Assembly (NCBI GenBank): GCA_963719875.1
Contig: CAVRDJ010000002.1
Span: forward strand, 1,922,001 to 1,986,000
From: Palsa-360 sp963719875
GTDB lineage: Bacteria > Acidobacteriota > Terriglobia > Acidiferrales > UBA7541
DNA: 64,000 bases
Direction of reading: 5' to 3'
A program made the position numbers and the translations under genes. Within the stretch, counting starts at the first letter, position 1, and each line of letters begins with the position of its first letter. Of the stretch, positions 51,474-60,755 are shown in pieces. Under the pieces are notes generated by a model. The model ran no database searches. It saw only the letters and a list, made by a program, of their open reading frames with translations, and had not been told where the DNA came from.

Positions 51474-52838
51474 ATGGCCACCGCAGGCACATCGCTGGAA
51501 CGTCCCCTGCCCCACAACGTGGAGGCGGAGCGCAGCATCCTGGGCGCGATCCTGCTCGACAACAACGCCATCAACACCGCTATCGAGAAACTCAAGCCGG
51601 AAGACTTCTTCCACGATCATCACCGGCGCATTTATCAGCAGATGATCGCCCTAGGGGAAACGCAGCAGGCCATCGACCTGGTCACGCTGACCGAGCAGTT
51701 GCAGCGCACCGGAGAACTGGAATCCGTCGGCGGCGCGGCGTATGTCTCGCAGTTGATGGACGGCGTGCCGCACATCACCAACGTCGAGCACTATGCGCGC
51801 ATCGTGAAGGAGAAGGCGTTGCTGCGCGGCCTCATCCATGCCACCAGCGCGATTCAGCAACAGGCCCTCGAAGCCGAGGATGACGCCGATGCGATCCTCG
51901 ACCGCGCCGAGTCCTCGATTTTTCAGCTGGCCGAAGATCGCGTGCGCCTGGGTCTTGTAGGATTGCACGACGTCGTCACCGAAAGCCACGACCGCATCTC
52001 CCGGATCTACGAGGGAGGCCATCGCATCACCGGCCTCGCGACCGGTTACGACTTGCTCGACAACCTGACCTCGGGTTTGCAGCCTTCTGAGCTGATTATC
52101 CTGGCGGCGCGGCCTTCGATGGGGAAAACCGCCTTCGCGCTGAACCTCGCCGAAAACGTGGGTGTGCGGGGGAACAAGCCCGTCGCGATATTCAGCCTGG
52201 AAATGTCCAAGGAATCTCTCCTCCTCCGTCTGTTGTCCGCCGACGCCAAGATTGATTCCCACAAATTCCGCACCGGCCACCTGAATCAGGAAGACAAGGG
52301 CAGGATTCCCCGGTCGCTCAGCCGCCTGTCCGAGGCGCCGCTCTGGATCGACGATGCAGGCTCCGCCACGGTCGTGGAAATGGGCGCGAAGCTGCGGCGA
52401 TTGAAGCGCGACAAGGGCCTTTCGCTGGCGATCGTGGACTACCTGCAACTCATTTCCGCGCGCGGGCGGTTCGGCAACCGCAACGAAGAAATCTCCAGCA
52501 TCACGCGCGGCCTCAAGGCCATGGCCAAGGAGCTTAAAGTCCCCATGCTGGTGCTCTCGCAGCTCACGCGCGCGCCGGAACGGGAAGACCGCGAGCCGCG
52601 TCTTGCGGACCTGCGAGAATCAGGCGCAATCGAACAGGACGCTGACGTCGTGATGTTCATCCACCGGCCGAATTTCTTCAAGAAATCCAGCGAAGTCAGC
52701 ATGGAGGAACGCGGGGAAACCGACCTGATCATCGCCAAGCAAAGAAACGGCCCGACCGATACGATCCGGTTCGTGTTTCAAGGCTCCTTCACGCGCTTTG
52801 AACAAAGAGCGCCGGACGCTTGGACTGAGCCCGGGTAG
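51474..52838 (+). CDS. dnaB: replicative DNA helicase DnaB
   Basis: DnaB unwinds DNA at the replication fork. The 454-residue protein has the DnaB N-terminal domain (LPHNVEAERSILGAILLDNNAI) and a RecA-type helicase domain. Walker A is RPSMGKTAFALNLAENV (near residue 215), Walker B is LSLAIVDYLQLIS, and LSQLTRAPEREDREPRLADLRESGAIEQDADVVMFIHR follows. No intein is seen. It lies after the rpsF-rpsR-rplI cluster as in many bacteria. Confidence 0.96.
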   Translation: MATAGTSLERPLPHNVEAERSILGAILLDNNAINTAIEKLKPEDFFHDHHRRIYQQMIALGETQQAIDLVTLTEQLQRTGELESVGGAAYVSQLMDGVPHITNVEHYARIVKEKALLRGLIHATSAIQQQALEAEDDADAILDRAESSIFQLAEDRVRLGLVGLHDVVTESHDRISRIYEGGHRITGLATGYDLLDNLTSGLQPSELIILAARPSMGKTAFALNLAENVGVRGNKPVAIFSLEMSKESLLLRLLSADAKIDSHKFRTGHLNQEDKGRIPRSLSRLSEAPLWIDDAGSATVVEMGAKLRRLKRDKGLSLAIVDYLQLISARGRFGNRNEEISSITRGLKAMAKELKVPMLVLSQLTRAPEREDREPRLADLRESGAIEQDADVVMFIHRPNFFKKSSEVSMEERGETDLIIAKQRNGPTDTIRFVFQGSFTRFEQRAPDAWTEPG

Positions 52839-53032
52839 TTGTCCTCTGCCGCCCACAAGTGTGTCGCATTGGCATCTATGCGGGCTGCCTTCGATTTCAT
52901 GGTTTTGACGTTCATATCCATTAAGTCCATTCTGGACTATCACATAGCTCATAACTGCCCTTCAGGCGCGACATCCCACCCCACGGCCCTGCGCCTGCTA
53001 CTTTCTGGATTGAAAATTTGATGGAGTCCTAA

Positions 53033-53102
53033 GTAGCGCGGGCTTCAGCCTGCGGCTTTTCGCGGCGACGAGTCAAACCCCGCAGGCTGAAGCCCGCGCT
53101 AC
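53033..53102. repeat. BIME-like repeat, family A
   Basis: GTAGCGCGGGCTTCAGCCTG, spacer, CAGGCTGAAGCCCGCGCTAC. It lies between dnaB and alr. Confidence 0.85.
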
Positions 53103-53181
53103 TGGTAGTTACTAAGCCGTGGGCGAAGGGCCCGGAGCAATTTTTCTTCAGCGCCCAGATCGGTTACTCTTGAAGATTCCG

Positions 53182-54390
53182 ATGACACGAACCGTAAAAT
53201 TCGATGGACGCCCCATCTGGGCGGAAGTAAGTCTGGGAGCGCTGACGCACAATCTGCGCGCGATCCGCCAGCACGTCAATCCTGCCCGTCCGGCGGGCGG
53301 GCCCGCGGGCCCGCGCGGCTCGCGCCGGAAAATTCTTGCCGTCATCAAGAGCAACGCCTACGGCCACGGAATCGTTCCCGTCGCGCGCGCCCTGTCGAAG
53401 GCCCGCGCGGACTGGTTCGGCGTGACCTGCTCCGCGGAAGGCGCCGAACTGCGCGAGAGCGGCATTCGCGAACCGGTCCTGATTCTCACCGGCTTCTGGG
53501 CGGGCGAGGAAAAGCGGATTCTCGACAACCACCTCACCCCGGCGATCATGAGCGCCGGCCAGCTGCTGCTCCTGGAAAAGGCAGCCGCAGAGCAACGCAA
53601 GCCGCGCAAGCGGCCCTTCGATTTCCATCTCAAGATCGACACGGGAATGAACCGCCTGGGCATTCCGCCGTCGGAAATTCCGGCGTTCGCGCGCGCGCTG
53701 GGGGATTGCCGGCATGTGCGGCTGGCGGGCACGTTTACTCACATAGCATCATCGGAAGTATTTACCACAGAACAAACAATCGAGCAGGAAAAAACTTTTG
53801 ATGCGGCCCTGGCCTGCATGCGTTCTCTGGGGCTCGATCCCGGCATCGTGCACATGGCCAACAGCGCCGCGATCGTCAGCCGCCCTTCCACCTGGCGCGA
53901 CATGGTGCGTCCCGGCGCGATTCTTTACGGCTATCATCAGTTCTTCGAGCCGTCCGAGTTGAATCCGGAAATGGAAGCAAAACTTCCCGTGCGGCCGGTG
54001 CTTTCGTTCCGCGCACGGATTGTCTCGATCAAAGACTTGCCGCCGGGATCGCGTGTCGGCTACAACGCGCGGTGGACGGCTTCGACCCCGTCTCGCGTTG
54101 CCGTGCTCGCCGCGGGGTACGCGGATGGCCTCGTGCGCGTGCTTTCCAACAAAGGCCGCGTCATCGTTCGCGGCGAGATCGCTCCCATCGTCGGCACGGT
54201 TTCGATGGACCTCACCACCGCCAACGTCACGGGAATTGCATCGGCGCGGGTGGGTGATATCGCCACCATCTACGGCACCGACAGCGGCACGACGCAATCC
54301 GTGCCCGACGTCGCGAAAATTGCCGGTACCGCCAGCGCGGACCTGCTCTGCGCGCTCGGAAAACGCGTCCCCCGCTTCTATTTGCCTTAA
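53182..54390 (+). CDS. alr: alanine racemase
   Basis: It interconverts L- and D-alanine for peptidoglycan. The 402-residue protein has the PLP lysine motif LAVIKSNAYGHGIVPVARAL (near residue 58). DTGMNRLGI, MVRPGAILYGYH and the C-terminal Tyr region VGYNARWTASTPSRVAVLAAGYADG complete it. A 17-residue stretch rich in Pro, Ala, Gly and Arg (NPARPAGGPAGPRGSRR) is inserted just before the lysine strand and is unusual. Start is the ATG at 53182; 53119 is in frame but its residues look unrelated. Confidence 0.93.
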   Translation: MTRTVKFDGRPIWAEVSLGALTHNLRAIRQHVNPARPAGGPAGPRGSRRKILAVIKSNAYGHGIVPVARALSKARADWFGVTCSAEGAELRESGIREPVLILTGFWAGEEKRILDNHLTPAIMSAGQLLLLEKAAAEQRKPRKRPFDFHLKIDTGMNRLGIPPSEIPAFARALGDCRHVRLAGTFTHIASSEVFTTEQTIEQEKTFDAALACMRSLGLDPGIVHMANSAAIVSRPSTWRDMVRPGAILYGYHQFFEPSELNPEMEAKLPVRPVLSFRARIVSIKDLPPGSRVGYNARWTASTPSRVAVLAAGYADGLVRVLSNKGRVIVRGEIAPIVGTVSMDLTTANVTGIASARVGDIATIYGTDSGTTQSVPDVAKIAGTASADLLCALGKRVPRFYLP

Positions 54391-54441
54391 CTCCGATGCC
54401 GGCACATAACTGACCACTGCTGGAGAGATTCGCCGGTTTTA

Positions 54442-54514
54442 GTAGCGCAGGCTTCAGCCTGTGGGTTTTGGTTGGTGCAAAAACTAACCCCCACAGGCTG
54501 AAGCCTGCGCCACT
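54442..54514. repeat. BIME-like repeat, family A, mutated right end
   Basis: GTAGCGCAGGCTTCAGCCTG at the left. The right end reads GCCTGCGCCACT, with CTAC changed to CCAC. It fills the gap between alr and the convergent gene. Confidence 0.8.
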
Positions 54515-54564
54515 AAAACCTCTCCGCGGCTTTGAAGAAATCGAGCTGTATGTTAATTCGTTGG

Positions 54565-55131
54565 TTACTGCGGACGGGCGACTTCTACCGGCAGGGTTGC
54601 GGTGGCGGGCTTGATTCGCCGCAGAACTTCGCTGGTCCACAATTTTTCGGTGAGCAGCGTGAGGAAACCATTCTCGAAATCGCAGACCGCGCAAAAAAGA
54701 TAATTCCGAAATGCGTTGTGATAGGCGTCCACGCCGCGCTCGGCCAATTCCCCTTCGACGGCGGGATCGCCCGCGGCCAGCAATCCTCCCGCGCGAGCGC
54801 CAAAAGTTTCTCCCGCAAATCGTTCGACGAGCCCGACGAGTGAGGCGCCGGACGGCGCGGGGACCACGATGGAATGGCCTGAGGCTTTTTCCTCAAAAGG
54901 GACGGCGTGCAAGCGGCAGTAATCGCGCACGCGATCGAGGTGAGAAAAAAAGTCGAGCGCCCAAGGTTCAGTCCCGGGCAGCGCGCCGAGAGTGGCAGCC
55001 CAGAGCCGCGCCGCATCCGCCCCGCGCGCCGGTTCGCGGCTCTCGATCTCCACGAGGTCGAGTCCGACCGCCTTGACGTCCGCCCCGAGATCGAGCGGCT
55101 CTACTTCCAATACGTATTGAAAGTCCGCCAT
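54565..55131 (-). CDS. protein of unknown function
   Basis: I do not recognise the family. From the ATG at 55131 the 188-residue product starts MADFQYVLEVEPLDLGADVKAVGLDLVEIESREPA and contains LDFFSHLDRVRDYCRLHAVPFEEKASGHSIVVP. It has no signal peptide or membrane segment. The reading that starts at 55311 overlaps the upstream gene and is not real. It follows the next minus-strand gene by 7 bases, suggesting a shared operon ending in mltG and ruvX neighbours. Confidence 0.7.
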   Translation of the reverse strand: MADFQYVLEVEPLDLGADVKAVGLDLVEIESREPARGADAARLWAATLGALPGTEPWALDFFSHLDRVRDYCRLHAVPFEEKASGHSIVVPAPSGASLVGLVERFAGETFGARAGGLLAAGDPAVEGELAERGVDAYHNAFRNYLFCAVCDFENGFLTLLTEKLWTSEVLRRIKPATATLPVEVARPQ

Positions 55132-55138
55132 CTCGCGC

Positions 55139-55702
55139 TCACGCGTCCGCCGAAGCGCTCTTAGCGAATCGCCTCTGGAAATCCGGCGATGCTTTGCGCG
55201 CCTCCAGCCAGTCAAAAAACGAATCGGGTGTTTCGAGCCATACCTTGAACCACTGCATGATTTCTTCCTTCTCGGCGCGTTTTTCCGGTTCCACCTTGTG
55301 ATTTCTGGCAATCATTTCCGCGCGGCGGCGGCCCATGCGCGCCACTTCCAGCACGCGTTCCACGGCGGCGCGTTCATCTTCTTCCTTAAATTTCCGGCAC
55401 AGCTCGTCCAGGCGCATGATGCACAGCTCCGCGTCCTCGAGATTCGCAAAATGGAGCAGGTCCTGGAATTCCTCCTCGTACTGACCTTCGGTGTCCGCTT
55501 TTGTGGACCACACGATGCGCATCCCCGCGGTTTCCAGCACCCCCGCGATGTAATCGGCGGAAGTCTTTCCCCCCGGGCCGAGACGCGCCACCAGTTGCCG
55601 CCGGATTTGCTCGACCTCGGCTGGAGTAAACCGCGGCACGGAAAGTTCGCGCGCAATCTCCAGGATCAGTTTCTTCTTGGTGGGATGCTCCGCATGTGTC
55701 AT
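55139..55702 (-). CDS. soluble protein of unknown function
   Basis: The 187-residue helical protein starts MTHAEHPTKKKLILEIARELSVPRFTPAEVEQIRRQL. It contains LCIMRLDELCRKFKEEDERAAVERVLEVARMGRRRAEMIA and ends with WFKVWLETPDSFFDWLEARKASPDFQRRF. No motif of known function is visible. Its ATG overlaps the mltG stop by four bases, so it is probably translated with mltG. Confidence 0.75.
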   Translation of the reverse strand: MTHAEHPTKKKLILEIARELSVPRFTPAEVEQIRRQLVARLGPGGKTSADYIAGVLETAGMRIVWSTKADTEGQYEEEFQDLLHFANLEDAELCIMRLDELCRKFKEEDERAAVERVLEVARMGRRRAEMIARNHKVEPEKRAEKEEIMQWFKVWLETPDSFFDWLEARKASPDFQRRFAKSASADA

Positions 55703-56775
55703 TCCGACGACCTCACAGGCCTGGATTTATTCGTTGCCGGGGGTGGAGCCGGGGGTCCGCCGCTGGCCGATGGATTCTGCGATTCTTCAAGCAGGCGCCG
55801 GTAACGCGCGACGTTACGATTATGCTCCTCAAGGGTCTTACTAAAGAAGTGTCCTCCTTCGGTATTCGCGACAAAATAGAGATCCTCGGTGGGCGGAGGA
55901 TCGAGGGCCGCGCGCAGAGCGGCTTCGCCCGGATTGGCGATCGGCCCGGGCGGCAGGCCCTTGTTGCGATACGTGTTGTAAGGAGATGGGAAGTGTAAAT
56001 CGCCTCCGTCGAGTTTGCCCGCATACTTTCCCACCAGGGTCAGCGCATAGGCGACGGTGGGATCGCATTGCAGCGGCTGGCCGATGCGCAGCCGGTTTTC
56101 AAACACTCCTGCCACGTGGGGCCGCTCTTCAGGACGCGGAGTCTCGCGTTCCACAAGCGAAGCAAGGGTCACGATTTCCTGGACGCTTTGGTGCGGGAAA
56201 GCGCCCGCGACCGGCAAAGACAGCCATTCCTGCCTGAATTTCTTTACCATAGCGGCGGTCATGTCTTTTCCCGCCATGTGGCGCGGGAACTCATAGGTCG
56301 CGGGGAATAGAAAACCTTCGAGGCTTGGCGCGCCGGGAGCGATGTCGCGGATCGGCGAGGGATCGCGCGCAGCGACGAGGAATTCGTCGCGGGTAAGGAA
56401 CCCCTCGCTGGCGGCAAGGTCCGCGATATCGAACATCGTAAATCCCTCGGGAATCACGAATTCTTTTACAAACACCCGGCCGTTGGCAATTGCGTCGTAC
56501 ACGGCGAATGCGGTGACAGGGCGGTCGAAGAAGTACTCGCCGGCCTGCAGGGTGCGGCGTTCCCGTTGGCGGCACAAAAGTTCAAACGCGATCCGGCTGC
56601 GCACCACGCCGTTTTCGGAGAGCAACCGCGCGATCGTGCGCTGCGACGCGCCGTGCGGGATATCCACGTAGACCCCGTCGCTGGCGAACCCCTGATATGG
56701 CTGGTACAGAGCAAGGTAAAGATATCCCGCCGCGAGGATCAGCAGAATCAGCAGGTAGAGGAAGGCGCGGCGCAT
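55699..56775 (-). CDS. mltG: endolytic murein transglycosylase MltG
   Basis: MltG cuts nascent glycan strands and sets their length. The 358-residue protein has an N-terminal membrane anchor (FLYLLILLILAAGYLYLALY). The YceG domain shows VDIPHGASQRTIARLLSENGVV and LASLVERETPRPEERPHVAGVFENRLRIGQPLQCDPTVAYAL (catalytic Glu in VERET). LPPGPIANPGEAALRAALDP and FVANTEGGHFFSKTLEEHNRNV complete it. The Pro-rich C-terminal tail is not conserved. ruvX lies immediately upstream, one base away. Confidence 0.95.
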   Translation of the reverse strand: MRRAFLYLLILLILAAGYLYLALYQPYQGFASDGVYVDIPHGASQRTIARLLSENGVVRSRIAFELLCRQRERRTLQAGEYFFDRPVTAFAVYDAIANGRVFVKEFVIPEGFTMFDIADLAASEGFLTRDEFLVAARDPSPIRDIAPGAPSLEGFLFPATYEFPRHMAGKDMTAAMVKKFRQEWLSLPVAGAFPHQSVQEIVTLASLVERETPRPEERPHVAGVFENRLRIGQPLQCDPTVAYALTLVGKYAGKLDGGDLHFPSPYNTYRNKGLPPGPIANPGEAALRAALDPPPTEDLYFVANTEGGHFFSKTLEEHNRNVARYRRLLEESQNPSASGGPPAPPPATNKSRPVRSSE

Positions 56776-56776
56776 A

Positions 56777-57352
56777 TCAGGCTCGCGATCCGGTCTGCGC
56801 TCGCACCCGGTCCAGATAATCTCGAAGGATAATAGCGGCGGCGATGTCGTCGAGGGGCGTCTTTTTCCTTGCTACGGCGCGCCCGGAGGAACCGCGACGC
56901 CCGCGCTTGCTGGAACTCGCGGCAGCCATCGTCTCGCGCGCTTCCCAGGAACTCAGACGCTCATCCATCATTTCCACTGGAAGGCCAAGGGCTTTCTCGA
57001 CGCGCGCCGCAAAACTCTTTGCTTCCTCCGACATCTCGCTCGGCGTGCCGTCCAGGTGCAAAGGAAGCCCAACGACAATGTGGCGAACTCTCTGCTGACG
57101 GACCAGTTCCCGAAGGCGGGCGAGGTCGCGGCGGCGGTTGATCCGTGTCCAGGTCGCGTAGGGATGGGAAGTCACACCAAATTCGTCCGAAAGTGCGAGG
57201 CCCAGCCTCTTTTGTCCGTAATCGATCGCGAGAATCACACCCGTAGTGCGAGAATTAGCCTCTAAGGACAGAGCACGGAGGGGAATCGCCACGGCGATAT
57301 TATAACTCGAAAGGAAGACTTTTCTGGGGTCGGTGTAATGAGGCTGGTTCAT
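56777..57352 (-). CDS. ruvX: RuvX/YqgF family Holliday-junction-resolvase-like nuclease
   Basis: The YqgF fold is RNase H-like. The protein shows ILAIDYGQKRLGLALSDEFG (first Asp, near residue 43) and RHIVVGLPLHLDGTPSEMSEEAKSFAARV. VEMMDERLSSWEAR and a C-terminal DDIAAAIILRDYL supply the remaining acidic residues. Family members act in 16S rRNA 5' processing or branched-DNA cleavage. A basic insert of about 20 residues (SSSKRGRRGSSGRAVARKK) precedes the last motif. The start is uncertain: the ATG at 57352 adds about 38 residues, and a GTG at 57238 gives the usual length. Confidence 0.9.
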   Translation of the reverse strand: MNQPHYTDPRKVFLSSYNIAVAIPLRALSLEANSRTTGVILAIDYGQKRLGLALSDEFGVTSHPYATWTRINRRRDLARLRELVRQQRVRHIVVGLPLHLDGTPSEMSEEAKSFAARVEKALGLPVEMMDERLSSWEARETMAAASSSKRGRRGSSGRAVARKKTPLDDIAAAIILRDYLDRVRAQTGSRA

Positions 57353-57418
57353 GCGAAGAGATTAATAGTGCAATACGGCTTCATGGCTTGCAGAAATTGC
57401 CGGTTTGGAGCGGTTTGA

Positions 57419-57448
57419 GTAACACAGCCGCTCTTGTGGCGGTGTTAC
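57419..57448. repeat. single hairpin related to family C
   Basis: GTAACACAGCCGCTCTTGTGGCGGTGTTAC is shortened: head GTAA instead of GTAG, and only one stem remains. It shares CACAGCC with the repeat at 25147. Confidence 0.55.
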
Positions 57449-57502
57449 TAAAACCCCCTCCGACTCGATTTTCCTTCAATTCCTTTCCCTCCTCCATTTC
57501 CT

Positions 57503-59116
57503 TCACTTCCTTTTCTTGGTTTGAGGCGGCGGGCCTAACTCTTCCACCATGGCTACGCAAATCGCATCGATGACCTTATTTGCATCTTGGGCGTGAAGGT
57601 TATTGTTGTTTCCCAGGATCGAAAACAAGAGGTGCGTTCCGCGAACCGTCGTCGCGTAACCCGAGAGCGCATTCCCGTGCCCGATGGTTCCCGTTTTCGC
57701 GAAGACGCGCGCGGCCGCGGGCGTATTTTTCATGCGGTCCGAAAGCGTGCCGTCTTCGCCGGCCACCGGGAGCGTGGAACGATACAGCTCGCCCCAGGGC
57801 TGCGTTGCGGCGTAGCGCAACAATTGCACGACGGCGCGTGGCGTAACCAGGTCCTTGCGCGAGAGGCCCGAGCCGTCGCTGAGCACGACGTCGCCATCGG
57901 CGATCCCCGCGGCCTTGAAAAAAGCAGACGCAACTTTCAAAGCGTCTTCGTAGTTTACGGCGCCTTCCTTCTCGTGCCCCGCAAGCAGCAAGAGAAGCTC
58001 GGCGTGAAGGTTCTCGCTGTTCTTGTTCGTCAGGCGAATGTCCTCCGACAGCGGAACAGAAGTGTGTTCGGCAAGCACCGTCTGCGGCGCGGCGGCGTCA
58101 ACAGGCGACCCTCCAGCGTGGCGCGCGCGCGCCCCCCCATCGATTTTCACTCCGCGGGCTTCCAGAAGACGCGCAAGAAGACTGGCCGCATATTCGGCGG
58201 GATCCTCGATGGCGATCGTGAGCCTGCGGGTCTGCGCATCGAGCGGCATCGTGCCGCTCAGATGAATCACTCGCGAGCCGGGATCGCGCGCCACGGCCAA
58301 TTTTTCCTCGCTGCCGCGAGGACTGGTGCGAATCAAATTGTCGACGGTATAAAAGTCAGCGGCAAGCCCCGCTTCATACCGCGCCGGGTCGCCCTCATTC
58401 AATGCGGGTCGCACTTCCAAGGAAAAAGTGTTGTCGTTGACGGCGATCGCGGAAACCGCCGCGCCGTAGGACCACAAAATATCGTCGACGAGCCAGCCGC
58501 TCGGAAATTGTTCGTGCTGGAACATGCTGTCATCGGCTATCACATCCCCGGTGACTTCCTTCACACCGAGCGCCGCGACAGCGCCGGCGAATTCGGCGAG
58601 AGCTTTTTCAGGCGGCCCTTCGCGCTCCTCTTTCTTCGCGTACGGAAATTTCCGGTTGGAGAGATTGGCGTCGCCGCGGCCGATCAGAATGAGGTCGCCA
58701 TTCAGCACGCCGTTCTCATCCAATGTGCCGCTCGACGCGACGGTGGTCCGCACGCGGTAGTCCGGGCCGAGCGTGGCGAGTGCCAGCGCCGTCGTAAACA
58801 ATTTGGCGTTGGAAGCGGGCATGAAATATCCTTCGGCATTGCGCGAATACAAAACTTCCCCTGTGGCGGCGTCCGTCACCAGCACGCCCCAAACTCCTTT
58901 GTCAGGCCCAGCGGTGGACAATGCCGCATCGGCGCGCTGCCGGAAGCGTTCAACGTCCGTACGCGCCGCAGGTTTCACATTCCCCTCTGCAACGCGGGAG
59001 GCCACCGATTCCGAGGCCCGCGATTGCGCCACGGTACGGACTGCCCCTGCCCAGACAACCACGTGGAAAACAACGCATCCAATCAGGAGTGCGGGTAATC
59101 TTCGGGTCCATACCAT
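57503..59116 (-). CDS. dacB: D-alanyl-D-alanine carboxypeptidase/endopeptidase (PBP4, family S13)
   Basis: It trims peptidoglycan peptides and can cut cross-links. From the ATG at 59116 the 537-residue precursor has a signal peptide (RRLPALLIGCVVFHVVVWAG). It has the catalytic SxxK in MPASNAKLFTTALALATLGPDYRV (Ser102, Lys105) and the SxN region DGSGLSRKDLVTP. The KTG motif is FAKTGTIGHGNALSGYA. The long insertion between SxxK and SxN is typical of S13. A longer frame starting at 59386 runs over a repeat and is not needed. Confidence 0.94.
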   Translation of the reverse strand: MVWTRRLPALLIGCVVFHVVVWAGAVRTVAQSRASESVASRVAEGNVKPAARTDVERFRQRADAALSTAGPDKGVWGVLVTDAATGEVLYSRNAEGYFMPASNAKLFTTALALATLGPDYRVRTTVASSGTLDENGVLNGDLILIGRGDANLSNRKFPYAKKEEREGPPEKALAEFAGAVAALGVKEVTGDVIADDSMFQHEQFPSGWLVDDILWSYGAAVSAIAVNDNTFSLEVRPALNEGDPARYEAGLAADFYTVDNLIRTSPRGSEEKLAVARDPGSRVIHLSGTMPLDAQTRRLTIAIEDPAEYAASLLARLLEARGVKIDGGARARHAGGSPVDAAAPQTVLAEHTSVPLSEDIRLTNKNSENLHAELLLLLAGHEKEGAVNYEDALKVASAFFKAAGIADGDVVLSDGSGLSRKDLVTPRAVVQLLRYAATQPWGELYRSTLPVAGEDGTLSDRMKNTPAAARVFAKTGTIGHGNALSGYATTVRGTHLLFSILGNNNNLHAQDANKVIDAICVAMVEELGPPPQTKKRK

Positions 59117-59234
59117 TGAGCCGCTCCCGTGAATACTTGGCCAAGAAAAATCGATTATAGTCCACGCGGTTCCGGGAGCTCGAAACGAATGTGAATTCCC
59201 GATTCGCGATTGTGCTTTGATGCAAAACACTTCC

Positions 59235-59307
59235 GTAGCGCCGGCATCTTGCCGGCAGTGTTCAATCCCGAGCCTGAGGTACGGAGCCGGCGGGACGCTG
59301 ACGCTAC
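59235..59307. repeat. BIME-like repeat, family D
   Basis: GTAGCGCCGGCATCTTGCCGG at the left, CCGGCGGGACGCTGACGCTAC at the right. It lies in the promoter region between divergent dacB and the SYLF gene. Confidence 0.8.
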
Positions 59308-59446
59308 TAAGGCATCGAACTTTGCCGCCTACCGGGTTCATGGGATTGCGGCGGCCCGCGCATTGCACGAAGATGCGGGAGGCCATATGATGTGGAAGGC
59401 ATCCAGCCCGATTTTGCCCTGCTCCACTTCAAGGAGGAACAAACTC

Positions 59447-60166
59447 ATGAGAAGACTATTGGCGATAGGGATGCTTCTTGCTCTTTCAGCCGCTCCTATA
59501 CTGGCGGCGCGCGAGGATAACGAAAAGGAAACGGACCGGCTGGAAAATTCCGGCATGGTGATGGAAGAGATTATGAATATCCCGGACAATATCCCGCAGG
59601 ACCTGCTCGACAAGGCGGAGTGTGTGATCGTCTTCCCCTCTGTGCTTAAGGCAGCGTTCATCGTCGGTGGGAGCTATGGACGCGGCGCGATGGTCTGCCG
59701 CAGCGGCGAGCATTTTACCGGCCCCTGGGGCGCGCCCTCGATGGCGGCGCTGGAGGGCGGAAGCCTTGGATTTCAACTGGGCGGGCAGGCGACCGATTTC
59801 GTTCTGCTGATCATGAACCCGCGCGGGGCCAAGGCGATTTTGAGCAGCAAAGTGAAACTCGGCGCGGATATGGCGGCCGCGGCCGGGCCTAAAGGCCGTG
59901 ACGCCTCTGCGAACACGGATGCCACGCTGCGCGCCGAAATTCTCTCCTACTCGCGATCTCGCGGCCTGTTCGCTGGCATTTCGCTCGAGGGATCGTCCTT
60001 GCGGCCGGACAACGACGCCAACGAGAAGCTGTATGGAAAAAAAGTGACTGCGACGGAGATCATTCGCAATGGCGCGGTGCCGGTCCCGCCGTCCGGGCGG
60101 AAGCTCGTTTCCTTACTTGAAAAGAAGTCGCCCAAGAATCTTTCCGATCCAAATTCACTCAAGTAA
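59447..60166 (+). CDS. secreted SYLF-domain lipid-binding protein
   Basis: From the ATG at 59447 (AAGGAGG at 59431-59437) the 239-residue precursor has a signal peptide (MRRLLAIGMLLALSAAPILA). A SYLF/Ysc84-type domain follows (VIVFPSVLKAAFIVGGSYGRGAMVCR, PSMAALEGGSLGFQLGGQATDFVLLIMNPRGAKAILSSKVKLGADMAAAAGPKG, YSRSRGLFAGISLEGSSL). SYLF domains bind phosphoinositide-type lipids in eukaryotes; bacterial roles are poorly known. It probably acts at the cell surface or periplasm. Confidence 0.9.
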   Translation: MRRLLAIGMLLALSAAPILAAREDNEKETDRLENSGMVMEEIMNIPDNIPQDLLDKAECVIVFPSVLKAAFIVGGSYGRGAMVCRSGEHFTGPWGAPSMAALEGGSLGFQLGGQATDFVLLIMNPRGAKAILSSKVKLGADMAAAAGPKGRDASANTDATLRAEILSYSRSRGLFAGISLEGSSLRPDNDANEKLYGKKVTATEIIRNGAVPVPPSGRKLVSLLEKKSPKNLSDPNSLK

Positions 60167-60309
60167 TTCAGCGCCCGCCACTGGTAGCCGCTTTCCTGCC
60201 CGAACGCGGCTACCTGCCGGGCGCACGTGTGCTTGGAAGGCCCGATTCTGAAAACACAAGGGGCCGGCGGAGAACTTTTGTTTCGCAGGGCCGTGCTATT
60301 CTGGCTGGC

Positions 60310-60681
60310 ATGAATTTACGCGTGGCGCGAATCGATCACATTCAGATCGCGGCGCCCGAGGGATGCGAATCCGCGGCGAGGGATTTCTATGGCTTGGTAC
60401 TGGGGATGAAAGAAATCCAGAAACCTCCGATTTTACGCGCGCGTGGAGGCTGCTGGTTCGAGTGCGGCTCGCAGCAGGTGCACATCGGCGTGGACCGGGA
60501 TTTTCGGGCAGCCAAGAAAGCGCACCCGGCCTTCGCGGTGCTGCATCTGGACGAACTGCGCGAAACGCTGAAGAGCCGGGGCGTGTCCGTCGTCAATGAT
60601 GATAAACTTCCGGGCGCGCGCCGATTCTACGCGGAAGATCCGTGGGGAAACCGGCTCGAATTTGTTGAACTTCCCGCATAG
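60310..60681 (+). CDS. VOC superfamily protein (glyoxalase-like)
   Basis: The 123-residue protein has the beta-alpha-beta-beta-beta modules of the vicinal oxygen chelate fold: RIDHIQIAAPEGCESAARDFYGLVLGM, ... PAFAVLHLDEL, ... RFYAEDPWGNRLEFVEL. The metal-ligand positions His9, His79-like and the terminal Glu in EFVE are plausible. Members include glyoxalase I, fosfomycin-resistance enzymes and ring-cleavage dioxygenases; the substrate cannot be told. I use the ATG at 60310, since 60229 adds unrelated residues. Confidence 0.85.
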   Translation: MNLRVARIDHIQIAAPEGCESAARDFYGLVLGMKEIQKPPILRARGGCWFECGSQQVHIGVDRDFRAAKKAHPAFAVLHLDELRETLKSRGVSVVNDDKLPGARRFYAEDPWGNRLEFVELPA

Positions 60682-60755
60682 CCTTGCCTTTCGTACTGCA
60701 TCGAACTTGAGAAATTTTAGGAGCGCGCCGCGAACTTTTTGCGGGGCAACCGCGA

